A stretch of DNA of 64,000 bases from Lacrimispora xylanolytica (GTDB lineage Bacteria; Bacillota; Clostridia; Lachnospirales; Lachnospiraceae), in NCBI RefSeq assembly GCF_026723765.1, contig NZ_CP113524.1:2403001-2467000 (forward strand). Direction: 5' to 3'. The notes below the pieces were generated by a model. That model ran no database searches, had not been told where the DNA came from, and was given only the letters and a program-made list of their open reading frames with translations. How positions within the stretch are numbered: position 1 is the stretch's first letter; each line of letters starts with the position of its first letter. Positions 1-8,700 of this stretch are shown here, piece by piece. The position numbers and the translations under genes are program-made.

Positions 1-26
1 TCGTCCCACACTGTAAGATTTTCTTT

Positions 27-206
27 TTAATTATCAGAAAGCTCTACTACAGCCTTTCTCCCGGGAACGTTGGTTATCACCTCAATATAATATTTCTCTG
101 GAATCAAAATTTTTCTTCTGCGCTTAGAGAGTACCCTTTTCTCCGCAGAGGCAGCTGACTTTTTTTCATCCAAATTGAGAAACTTCTGAAACAAAGACCT
201 TCTCAT
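27..206 (-). CDS. Small basic protein downstream of agrD (59 aa)
   Basis: This is an open frame of 59 codons from ATG (204-206) to TAA (27-29), preceded by an AGGAG-like stretch on the minus strand (AGGAGAACG before the ATG). The product is very basic in the middle (KRVLSKRRRKILIP) and ends in a short strand-like tail (YYIEVITNVPGRKAVVEL). I do not recognise a family, and there is no signal peptide, membrane span or cysteine. It lies on the same strand as agrB and agrD, about 350 bases downstream of agrD, so it may be a late member of the same transcript or independently expressed. Its size and base composition look gene-like, but a chance frame cannot be excluded. Confidence 0.5.
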   Translation of the reverse strand: MRRSLFQKFLNLDEKKSAASAEKRVLSKRRRKILIPEKYYIEVITNVPGRKAVVELSDN

Positions 207-330
207 GAATACGTTCTCCTAATTCCTTTTACCACATGTACACAAAGCAATTATTCCGTTTATCCAATTCTTTATTAACTCATTCACCCTATTGTCATAT
301 CCATTTATAAAATCACGGACTATAACTACT

Positions 331-416
331 ATTGCACTGAACAACTTATAAAACAATGATTGTATTGACGCCTTGTCAATCAAATCATTATTTCCCCCTT
401 AGTTATTCAGTGCAAT
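331..416. repeat. Nested imperfect palindrome, 86 bp, non-coding
   Basis: The outer arms at 331-345 (ATTGCACTGAACAAC) and 402-416 match as an inverted repeat at 14 of 15 positions. Inside them, arms at 355-369 (AATGATTGTATTGAC) and 375-389 pair at 13 of 15 positions around a 5-base loop (370-374). The rest of the gene-free stretch 207-559 shows no recognisable gene. The structure could be a stable RNA hairpin in the agrD 3' region, a cruciform, or a small MITE; I see no clear target-site duplication. Confidence 0.6.
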
Positions 417-559
417 TTAATTAATTCATCAAACAGCTACTCACACTGTTTGAAGTAATCTAGCTTTTTCATTATCCCTGGCCTTAGCCTTTTTACATAC
501 TCATACCGGACATCTTGCTTATAGTTGCTTTTACCGCTTTTCTAATCTGTCTAAAATCA

Positions 560-697
560 TTATTTTGCATCGCGAGCTTTTAATACTTCTACCGGGATTT
601 TTCTTTCATAAATTCCAGCAGGTATACTTCTCCCCACCGAATTTAAGGACACCTTTACTAAAGCCTTCTGAACTCTTTCAATCAATGTTTTCTTCAT
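560..697 (-). CDS. agrD: AgrD-like cyclic lactone autoinducer precursor, Ser in place of Cys (45 aa)
   Basis: This short gene sits 17 bases downstream of agrB and has a good ribosome site (AAAGGAGAG) before its ATG at 695-697. The 45-residue product has the three parts of an AgrD propeptide: an amphipathic basic leader (MKKTLIERVQKALVKVS), a short central segment (SVGRSIPAGIY) and an acidic-rich tail with the family's conserved proline context (ERKIPVEVLK). AgrB would cut this precursor and close a ring between the central nucleophile and the new C-terminus. The usual cysteine is absent; the protein has no Cys at all, so Ser24 (or Ser20) would have to form a lactone rather than a thiolactone. 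The identification rests on size, position and the tail motif. Confidence 0.82.
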   Translation of the reverse strand: MKKTLIERVQKALVKVSLNSVGRSIPAGIYERKIPVEVLKARDAK

Positions 698-714
698 CCC
701 TTGTACTCTCCTTT

Positions 715-1269
715 TTATATTTTTTTATTTTGGGGAAGTAATGTCAATACTTCCAAAATAACAGGTACCATAATCAGCTCTCTGATTGACGGAAAGATTG
801 AGGCTAACGCCATCAAAACAATCAATACTACAAAGGAAAATATCTTCTTTTGTAATTTGTCCTGAGAACTGAAATACTCAATATTGATGGTGCGGGGAAC
901 ACAAAGCAGAATCACCAATGTGGACGCAGCAAATATCAGAGGCAGTACGGAAATATGTATATTAAACCAATTGTCTGCCAACAGAGAAACTGCCCATACC
1001 AGGACCATGCTGATTCCACAGCCCAAGCCGGTTTTGGCATGAATGCCTCCAGCCTGAAGCCTTAGACCGCAAAAGGATGATAATATAATAAAAGTTTCAA
1101 AGCCCTTTCCAATAAAAATACCAATTAATTGAATTAAGGCGAACTTTATCATATTATCCAGCAATAATTCCATTCCATATTGAATCACTTTGTTTTCGTC
1201 TTGACTTTTTGGACTTATCTTATTCATCCAATTACAAAATCCGACAGCAATCCCAGATATATTCATCAT
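715..1269 (-). CDS. agrB: AgrB-like autoinducer-processing membrane endopeptidase
   Basis: AgrB is a membrane cysteine endopeptidase that cleaves the AgrD C-terminal tail and cyclises the signal peptide. The product has about six hydrophobic segments and the catalytic His-x6-Cys arrangement of the family, seen in RLQAGGIHAKTGLGCG (roughly residues 70-85), including the conserved GG before the His. The open frame runs upstream to a string of GTG codons at 1281, but the ATG pair at 1264-1269 is the more likely start because GGTGGTGA lies just upstream; that gives about 184 residues, a normal AgrB length. It is followed directly by agrD on the same strand and is divergent from the kinase and response-regulator genes. 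Confidence 0.93.
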   Translation of the reverse strand: MMNISGIAVGFCNWMNKISPKSQDENKVIQYGMELLLDNMIKFALIQLIGIFIGKGFETFIILSSFCGLRLQAGGIHAKTGLGCGISMVLVWAVSLLADNWFNIHISVLPLIFAASTLVILLCVPRTINIEYFSSQDKLQKKIFSFVVLIVLMALASIFPSIRELIMVPVILEVLTLLPQNKKI

Positions 1270-1329
1270 TATCACCACCACATATTGCTATATTAGCACA
1301 AAATTTTACATATGAATGTTTTTGCAATT

Positions 1330-1359
1330 TTCGTTGAATTTTTCTTCTTAAACGTTAGA
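1330..1359. promoter_or_regulatory. Putative LytTR-type direct-repeat operator
   Basis: Two CGTT-centred 9-base elements, TTCGTTGAA at 1330-1338 and AACGTTAGA at 1351-1359, lie 21 bases apart in the same orientation between agrB and the kinase gene. AgrA-like LytTR regulators bind pairs of 9-base direct repeats two helical turns apart, so the spacing fits. The second copy is closer to the consensus than the first. The site lies upstream of the rightward promoter and could also serve agrBD. Confidence 0.5.
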
Positions 1360-1384
1360 TGTTTATTTTAAGGAAACAATTCTC

Positions 1385-1413
1385 TTTACTTTCCTTATGC
1401 AACAGGGTAAAAT
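1385..1413 (+). promoter_or_regulatory. Putative promoter of the AgrC-like kinase gene
   Basis: TTTACT (1385-1390), a 17-base spacer and TAAAAT (1408-1413) form a sigma-A type promoter 30 bases before the chosen kinase start. The -35 element is weak, as expected for an activated promoter, and the LytTR-like repeats end 25 bases upstream of it. Confidence 0.45.
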
Positions 1414-1442
1414 GGATATACTTACCAACGAGAGGAAACATC

Positions 1443-2756
1443 ATGACTTACTTAATTTACACCTTGACCGGCGGCATATGTATATATTTTTCAAGCATTC
1501 ATCTGTTGCCGAATAAAATGACGAACGTCAGAAAACTTTGTATCTTTATGTACGCGTTTGGCAGTCTTTTTTTATTTAACAGAATTTACGGACAAGCCAG
1601 TACATACATTACCTTTGTAGGGATCTTATTGCTTATTTTTATTTTTGCAAAGGAACCTTATTTTAATATGTCGTGTTATTTATTTGGATACCTTTATACC
1701 ATCGCTTTTAATTACCTTTTCATGTGGATTGCCGGCTTTCTGCTTCAAATGGATATGCAGGATTTGCTGACACATAACAGGCTGAATATTATATTTTCTA
1801 TCACTTACAGTGTATACTGCGGAATTACTACGAAACTGCTGGGTTGGTATATCCATAAAAAGCTGAATATATCCCAATACTTAACAAATTCTCATTTATT
1901 AAAGGCTATATTTATTGACCTTTTTATTTTGGTATTCTTTTATATCTTTAACTTCTCCTATGGGGAGTATCTGGGGTATAATTATGGGGTGATAGCGTTA
2001 AATGGTATTATATTCCTTTTGCTGTTTGGCATTACCGTTTATCTCATGTATTCCATCTATAAAGCCACCATGGGAGAACAGGCTTATAAGCATCGTATGG
2101 CCCAATTTGAGAACCTACGCCACTATACAGAGCGGCTGGAGAATTCTTATGGGATCATGCGTAAATTCAAGCATGATTATATGAATATTTTAAGTACCAT
2201 GTCAGGCTATATGGAAGAAAATAACATGGATGGCCTGATGAAATATTACGGGGATCAGGTTCTTCCTATCAGTCATGCCTTTGCGGAATCAGATACGAAA
2301 CTGGGAGCCTTGTCAAATGTGAAAAATACCGCTTTAAAAAGCCTCCTTTCCTCTAAATTCATCTATTCCATGGAAATTGGAATTAAAGCAGAAATTGAAT
2401 TACTGGAGCCCATTGAATCCCTGCCTATGGATTCCCTGGATCTTTCCCGTGTTATTGGAATCTTTCTGGATAATGCCATTGAGGCTGCAACAGAAACAAA
2501 GGAAAAACAATTGGCTTTCTGTATGTTCTACAAAGAGCAGGATCTTTATATCATCATCAGAAACTCCTCTCCTGAACTGGATCATCCCATCTCGGAGCTG
2601 CGCAATCAGGGAATCTCTTCAAAAGGAGTGAATCGAGGAGTAGGCCTTTATAATGTGGAGGTGATCCTCAATCATTATGAAAATGTCATCTGGAATACTA
2701 CATACGAAAATCCTTATTTTACACAGGAAATAATCCTTAGGAAAAACAACTTATAA
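1443..2756 (+). CDS. AgrC/ComD-like sensor histidine kinase (GHKL family)
   Basis: This is the membrane sensor kinase expected to read the AgrD-derived peptide. The N-terminal half (roughly residues 1-200) carries about six hydrophobic segments. A linker leads to the phospho-acceptor region FKHDYMNIL (around residue 245), typical of the HPK10/AgrC class in which the His is followed by Asp. The C-terminal ATPase domain shows an N-box (GIFLDNAIEAA) and a G-box-like GVGLYNV. The reading frame is open from 1359, but the ATG at 1443 has the good ribosome site (GAGAGGAAACATC) and starts a cleaner membrane segment, giving 437 residues. It is followed after 10 bases by the response regulator gene. 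The ligand is inferred from the divergent agrBD. Confidence 0.9.
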   Translation: MTYLIYTLTGGICIYFSSIHLLPNKMTNVRKLCIFMYAFGSLFLFNRIYGQASTYITFVGILLLIFIFAKEPYFNMSCYLFGYLYTIAFNYLFMWIAGFLLQMDMQDLLTHNRLNIIFSITYSVYCGITTKLLGWYIHKKLNISQYLTNSHLLKAIFIDLFILVFFYIFNFSYGEYLGYNYGVIALNGIIFLLLFGITVYLMYSIYKATMGEQAYKHRMAQFENLRHYTERLENSYGIMRKFKHDYMNILSTMSGYMEENNMDGLMKYYGDQVLPISHAFAESDTKLGALSNVKNTALKSLLSSKFIYSMEIGIKAEIELLEPIESLPMDSLDLSRVIGIFLDNAIEAATETKEKQLAFCMFYKEQDLYIIIRNSSPELDHPISELRNQGISSKGVNRGVGLYNVEVILNHYENVIWNTTYENPYFTQEIILRKNNL

Positions 2757-2766
2757 GGAGTAAGAA

Positions 2767-3507
2767 ATGATACATATATATCTTTGTGAAGATAATAACA
2801 GACAGTTGACACGTTGGAAAAGCGTTGTGGAAAAATATTTGCTGATGAATTCTACAGAATCTCAGCTTTATTGTACTGCTAATAGTCCGGACGAGCTGCT
2901 TGAGATCAGAAAAAAATCAACGGTTACTGGCCTGTACTTTTTAGATATTGATTTGCAGTCTGAGAAAAATGGAATTGAACTGGCTCAGGAGATACGAAAA
3001 TACGATCCAAGGGGATATATTGTATTTGTCACCACACACAGTGAAATGGCAGTTCTCACCTTCCAGTATAAGGTGGAAGCCATGGATTTTATCGTGAAGG
3101 ATGAAATAGAAACACTTCCTGACCGGATATGTGCCTGTATTAAAAATGCAGAAGTCAAATATAAAACTCAGCTGGACTCTTCCAGCCGTCTTCTCTCGGT
3201 AAAGGTAGACAAGACCTCCCTGATTCTTGACCAGGATGATATTGTAGCCATTACTACCTGTGAAGATTATCATAAAATCATGATTCATACGAAACATGGG
3301 GTAAGACAGATGTCAGGGTCCTTAAAAGAACTGATAGCAGTTCTAAATCCTGCATTCTGTCAATGCAGCCGTTCTGCCATAGTAAATATGAAGCACGTAG
3401 TGAAGTATTCCAGAGAAGAAGCGCTATTAACCATGGATAACAAAGAAACGTATTCTGTCTCCATCCGAATGCTTGGTAAGATTCAAAGGGCTTTAAAACA
3501 GCTTTAG
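2767..3507 (+). CDS. LytTR-family response regulator (AgrA-like)
   Basis: This 246-residue cytoplasmic regulator has an N-terminal receiver domain (about residues 1-125) with acidic pocket CEDN, the phospho-acceptor Asp in FLDIDLQ (near residue 60) and the conserved Lys in FIVKDE. The C-terminal LytTR DNA-binding domain (about 140-245) contains the usual CEDYHK and CSRSAIVNMKHV features. AAGGAG sits 7 bases before the ATG and the gene directly follows the kinase gene, forming a two-component pair. It probably autoregulates the locus through the direct repeat at 1330-1359. A strong terminator follows. Confidence 0.93.
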   Translation: MIHIYLCEDNNRQLTRWKSVVEKYLLMNSTESQLYCTANSPDELLEIRKKSTVTGLYFLDIDLQSEKNGIELAQEIRKYDPRGYIVFVTTHSEMAVLTFQYKVEAMDFIVKDEIETLPDRICACIKNAEVKYKTQLDSSSRLLSVKVDKTSLILDQDDIVAITTCEDYHKIMIHTKHGVRQMSGSLKELIAVLNPAFCQCSRSAIVNMKHVVKYSREEALLTMDNKETYSVSIRMLGKIQRALKQL

Positions 3508-3514
3508 ACAGTAA

Positions 3515-3575
3515 GAAAGAGGGGAGTTGCAAAACTAACGTAAGTCGGTTTTGCAGCCCCCCTCTTCTCTTTTTA
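3515..3575. terminator. Bidirectional intrinsic terminator between the agr-like regulator and ilvA
   Basis: A long stem pairs AGAGGGG-AGTTGCAAAAC (from 3518) with GTTTTGCAGCCCCCCTCT (3548-3565), followed by CTTCTCTTTTT. The A-rich 5' side lets it also serve the converging ilvA transcript. Confidence 0.85.
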
Positions 3576-3609
3576 TGTTCGCAGTAGATACGATTGATAC
3601 AAAGTAGTT

Positions 3610-4839
3610 TTAGCAGCCATCGCTATATGTGCCCTTGGATTTTACCAGCTTGGGACGATATCCCTGGGAAGTCAGAGCTGCCATGATTGTATTCTTATGA
3701 TCCGTTCCAAAAGCCTCAAGGGTAATGCGCAGCTCTACCGCTGAGTTTCTGTTGATGCTGATAAACTGGTTATGTTCCAAACGAATGACATTGCCCTGTT
3801 CCTTGGCAAGCAAAGCAGACACTTTCGCAAGTTCTCCTGGCTTGTCCGGAAGAAGAATGGAGACAGTAAAGATACGGTCTCTCTGAATTAAGCCCAGCTG
3901 AACGATAGAGGCCATGGTAATCACATCCATATTTCCGCCGCTTAAAATAGAGACAATTTTCTTGTTATCCACCTTCATATGCTTTAATGCTGCAACCGTA
4001 AGAAGTCCGGAGTTCTCCACTACCATCTTATGATTTTCAACCATATCAAGGAATGCTACGATGAGTTCAGAATCTTCTATGCTGATGATTTCATCCACAT
4101 TGTCCTGAATATAGGAGAAAAGCTTATCTCCCGGACATTTTACTGCGGTACCGTCTGCAATTGTGTTGACGCTTGGAAGAGAAACCACCTTACCCTGGCG
4201 TATGGATTCCTGCATGCAGTTAGCTCCTGCCGGCTCTACCCCTATGATCTTAATCTTTGGATTTAACATCTTGGCAAGCGTGGATACTCCTGTACACAAT
4301 CCGCCACCGCCGATAGGAACCAGAATATAATCAACGGTTGGAAGCTCCTTAACAATCTCCATGGCGATGCTTCCCTGTCCGGCGGCAATGTCTAAATCAT
4401 TAAATGGGTGAACAAATGTCAGCCCCCGCTCTTCTGCCACCTTGTAGGCGTGATTACATGCTTCATCAAAAACATCGCCTTCCAGAATTACTTCAGCACC
4501 GTACCCTTTTGTTCTGTTTACCTTCATAAGAGGTGTGGTAGTCGGCATAACAATCGTAGCAGGGATACCAGCTAACTTTGCCGCATAGGCGACACCCTGG
4601 GCATGATTGCCGGCAGATGCGGTAATCAGACCTCTGGATTTTTCTTCCTCCGATAAAGTACTGATCTTATAATACGCCCCGCGAACCTTGTAGGCTCCGG
4701 TATACTGCATATTCTCCGGCTTAAAATACACCTTGTTCCCGGTCTGGGCAGAGAAGTACTCACTGTATACCAGCTTAGTTTCCAGAGTTACCTTACTTAC
4801 GACTTCTGATGCTTCTTCGAACTTTTCCAATGTCAACAT
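3610..4839 (-). CDS. ilvA: Threonine ammonia-lyase with C-terminal ACT domain
   Basis: The enzyme deaminates L-threonine to 2-oxobutyrate and ammonia, the entry to isoleucine synthesis, or supports threonine fermentation. The PLP-lysine is in TGAYKVRGA (near residue 51), the substrate loop is SAGNHAQG, and the phosphate-binding glycine loop is PIGGGGLCTG. The catalytic domain ends near residue 320 and an ACT-type domain (TVSILLPDKPGELAKVSALL) follows, as in the medium-length form of the family (409 residues). It starts 4 bases after ftsY ends and is the last gene of the plsX-to-ilvA run, ending at the shared terminator. The sequence does not show whether isoleucine or another effector acts on the ACT domain. 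Confidence 0.93.
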   Translation of the reverse strand: MLTLEKFEEASEVVSKVTLETKLVYSEYFSAQTGNKVYFKPENMQYTGAYKVRGAYYKISTLSEEEKSRGLITASAGNHAQGVAYAAKLAGIPATIVMPTTTPLMKVNRTKGYGAEVILEGDVFDEACNHAYKVAEERGLTFVHPFNDLDIAAGQGSIAMEIVKELPTVDYILVPIGGGGLCTGVSTLAKMLNPKIKIIGVEPAGANCMQESIRQGKVVSLPSVNTIADGTAVKCPGDKLFSYIQDNVDEIISIEDSELIVAFLDMVENHKMVVENSGLLTVAALKHMKVDNKKIVSILSGGNMDVITMASIVQLGLIQRDRIFTVSILLPDKPGELAKVSALLAKEQGNVIRLEHNQFISINRNSAVELRITLEAFGTDHKNTIMAALTSQGYRPKLVKSKGTYSDGC

Positions 4840-4843
4840 TTTT

Positions 4844-5785
4844 TTAAGCCTCTACTTTCTCATCTGCGTGAAACAATGCATTCACAAACTCGTTTGCATT
4901 GAACTTCTGTAAGTCATCGATTTTCTCCCCAACACCAATATATTTTACAGGAATGCCAAGCTCAGACTGAATGGCTACAGCAATTCCTCCTTTTGCAGTA
5001 CCGTCGAGCTTTGTCAGGATGATTCCAGTAATATCTGCAACCTCCATAAACTGTTTGGCCTGAACAAGTGCATTCTGTCCGGTGGTTCCATCTAAGACCA
5101 CCAGTGTTTCCCGGTAGGCATCCGGATATTCCTTATCAATGATCCGGTTGATTTTCTTAAGCTCCTCCATAAGATTTTTCTTGTTATGGAGACGCCCTGC
5201 CGTATCACAGATTAGAACATCTGCCTGTCTGGACTTTGCAGCTGCCACTGCGTCGTATACAACGGCGGCCGGGTCAGAGCCTTCCTGCTGGGCGATGATA
5301 TCGACATTCGCTCTTCTGGCCCATTCTGTAAGCTGTTCAATGGCGGCCGCACGGAAGGTATCAGCAGCTGCAACTATGACCTTCTTCCCGTCGTCCTTCA
5401 TCTGGCCTGCCAGCTTTCCAACGGAAGTGGTTTTACCTACACCATTGACGCCGATGACAAGGAGCACGGATTTGCGGTTCTCAAATTCATATGCATTTTC
5501 GCCAAGGTCCATCTGCTCTCTGATACTGTCCATCAGAAGCTCTTTGCATTCGGAAGGATCTTTAATTCCTTTTTCTTTCACTCTCTTTTTTAAATCTTCA
5601 ACAATAGACATGGTGGTCTGGATTCCCAGATCTCCCATGATGAGAATTTCTTCAATCTCTTCATAAAACTCATCATCAATCGCCGAGAAGCCGCTGAAAA
5701 TGGAATCCACGCCGGCAATAATGTTATCCCTTGTCTTTTGAAGTCCAGCAACCAGCTTCCCAAAAAATCCCTTTTTCTCACTCAT
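4844..5785 (-). CDS. ftsY: Signal recognition particle receptor FtsY
   Basis: FtsY is the membrane-associated SRP GTPase that docks ribosome-nascent-chain complexes on the Sec translocon. The NG domain is complete: a helical N domain (residues 1-95), the G1 loop GVNGVGKTTSVGKLA (about 112-126), DTFRAAA, the DTAGR G3 motif (about 194-198), TKLDGTAKGG and the closing GVGEKIDDL. At 313 residues it lacks the long acidic A domain of proteobacterial forms, which is normal in Firmicutes. It lies 11 bases downstream of smc and 4 bases upstream of ilvA on the same strand. Confidence 0.97.
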   Translation of the reverse strand: MSEKKGFFGKLVAGLQKTRDNIIAGVDSIFSGFSAIDDEFYEEIEEILIMGDLGIQTTMSIVEDLKKRVKEKGIKDPSECKELLMDSIREQMDLGENAYEFENRKSVLLVIGVNGVGKTTSVGKLAGQMKDDGKKVIVAAADTFRAAAIEQLTEWARRANVDIIAQQEGSDPAAVVYDAVAAAKSRQADVLICDTAGRLHNKKNLMEELKKINRIIDKEYPDAYRETLVVLDGTTGQNALVQAKQFMEVADITGIILTKLDGTAKGGIAVAIQSELGIPVKYIGVGEKIDDLQKFNANEFVNALFHADEKVEA

Positions 5786-5796
5786 AGTCGGTCTCC

Positions 5797-8700
5797 TTAA
5801 CTTTCTAGATCTTCCTCGATCAGATTTACTGATACAAGCGTTGAAACGCCTTTCTCCTGCATGGTAATACCAAACAGGCGGTCCGCAGATACCATAGTAC
5901 CACGTCTATGTGTAATTACAATGAACTGCGTATATTTCGTCAGCTTATGGAGGTATTTTGCAAAACGGTCTACGTTAGAATCATCCAGTGCCGCCTCAAT
6001 CTCATCCAAAAGGCAGAATGGGGATGGCTTTAAGTTCTGAATGGCAAACAGTAAGGCAATGGCAGTCAGTGCCTTTTCTCCACCAGAAAGCTGCATCATA
6101 TTCTGAAGCTTTTTTCCTGGCGGCTGGGAGATAATCTGGATTCCTGCTTCCAGGATGTCTTCATCTTCCACCAGCTCTAAGGTTCCGCGTCCTCCTCCGA
6201 ACAGCTCTTTAAATACCTTATCAAATTCTGCCCGAATTTCCCGGAATTTTTCCTCAAACTGCTTTCTCATTCCAGAATCCAGCTCATCTATGATCTTTAA
6301 CAGAGTTCCCTCTGCTAAAACAAGATCATCATGCTGAGTCTTCATAAACTCATATCGTTCTGAAACTTCCTTGTAATCTTCAATGGCATTGACATTTACA
6401 TTACCAAGCTTTCGAATCTCATCCTTTAACGATGCAATCATCCGCTTAATGTCGGGAAGTGATGTCCACTCATGATTCCTCAATGCCTCAGCGGATGAGA
6501 AGGTCAGTTCATATTCGTTCCACATATAGTTTACGTGGCCTTCCATTCGTTCATTCAGCTTTTCTTTCTGGCTTTGTAGACGGAATAATTCTTTATCCAA
6601 AAGACCGATACGGCCGGTGAGCTCTTCCCTGGTCCGAAACAGTTCTTTCTGCTCCTTTGACTTTAACTCCTTTTTACCTGCCTTATCCGCTATCGACTGT
6701 TCCAATTCTTCCCCACGGGACTTTTCTTTATGGATCTGGTCCTTTAAAAGCTCAATTTCTTTTTCCTTTTCCCCTACAATGAGCTGTGAATCATCGGAAC
6801 CGTTTGTAAGCCCTGAAAGTTCTTCTTCCAGTCGCCGTATCTCATCTTTGATACGCTTTATATTCTCCTGTTCAAAATCATCCTTTTGTTTTAAACCTGA
6901 GGTCTCAAGCTGTACGGCAGATAAATTTCTATAAAACTGCTCTCTGTCCGACTTCGCCTTTTCCAGACCGGAATTTAACAGCTCCAGTTCCTCACCGGTA
7001 TCCCGGTTCTGCTTTTCCAGAGTTTCCACTGCGGTAAGAAGCTCTTGCTGACTTCCTCCTATTTCCCGGATCTGTGCCTCCAGCTGAACATTCTCCCGTT
7101 CCAGATCTCCGTAGGATTCCCGGATTTCCGTCTTTTTATCTTCGATTCTCTTAAGATTGATACGAACGGTATTCTGCTTTAAATAAAGACTCTGCTTTTC
7201 ACTCCGGATTCGGTCAAGCTCTTCCTTGCTTTCCGTTAAAAGACCTTCATTCATCACCAGTTCTTTTTCCAGTTGTTCTACATCGGTAAGAGCTTTCGTA
7301 CAGCGTTCTTCCAGTTCTTCGATCTCTCTTTTCCGGCCAAGAAGATTACTTGTGTTTTTAAATGCACCACCGGTCATGGAACCGCCTGCACTTAAAAGTT
7401 CACCTTCCAGGGTAACGATCCGAAGGGAGTACTGGAATTTCTTAGCAAGGGCAATGGCATTGTCAATGGTATCTACCACAACGACGCGGCCCAGAAGATA
7501 ATTCATCAGGCCTTCGTACTGCTTGTCTGCTTCTACCAGGGTATTGGCAAGGCCAAGAACACCTGGTTCCGAAAGGGCCTTTTCCTGGGAAAAGGAATTC
7601 TTATTTGATATGTTTGTAAGAGGTAAAAAAGTAGCCCGTCCAAACCGGTTCTTTTTTAAATATTCAATCAGCTGCTTGGCAGTCTGGTCTGAATCTGTAA
7701 CAATATTTTGGATGCTTCCTCCCAGAGCGGTCTCAACGGCAATTTCATACTGTTTCGGCACTGTAATTAAATCTGCTACAACGCCATGAATGCCCTTAAT
7801 CCGGCCTCTGACTTCCATTACCTTACGGATGCTTCCGCCATAACCTTCATACCGTTCTGCAAGGTTTCTTAAGGACTCAAGCTTCGTATAGCTGGTATGA
7901 TACTCCTGCTGTTTGTCGTTTAAGTTCTTATTCAGCCGTTTCACCTGGGCTTCCAGCTCCTCGGTTCTGCTTTCGCATAGAGACTGGGCCTCATCCCGCT
8001 GTGATATTCCTTCATCGATTTCATCTGCTTCTTTTTTCAGATTTAAAAGCAGCTCATCCTGCTCGGATTCATCACTTTTAAATTTTAAAAGCTTCTGACA
8101 TACTTCGGAACGGCGGACATTCACCTGCTCAAGCATGGCTTCATACCGCTGCTGTCTAGCTGTTAGGGATCCTTTGTCATTTAAAAGATCCATCATACGG
8201 CCTTTGCCTTCCTCCAGCTTTTGCTCAAAGGTGCGGATCTTTTCATCCTCTGCAGTAAGAATCCCTTCCGCTTCCTTTAGTTTCTCCAGAGCTGAGTTTA
8301 CCTGGCTGGCAATATCTGCACGCGCCTGCTGGTAAGAAACCTCCTGTTCCTGCCTGGAAGCGATCTCCGTATGGATGGTTTTAATACGGCCTGCAATATG
8401 TTCTGCATTCATACGCTCCGTATTAATCTGCTCCTTCAATACGTTAATTCGGCCTTCCAGACCGCTGATCTCCATATTGGAACTGTTTTTTTCATTCCGC
8501 AGGGCAGTAATGGCTTCGTCCAGTTCCGTTAAGTATGTATCAAGGGCATCGTATTGTTCTTTGATTCCCTCGGAAATCGTCTTTGCATCTTCCAAATCTT
8601 TGGCTACAATGTTTTCCTTATCTTCACTCTCTTTCATCTGAAGTCTGAGTCCTTCAGTCTCCATTAAGAACTGGTTTACATCGTATTTTTTTAATTCCTC

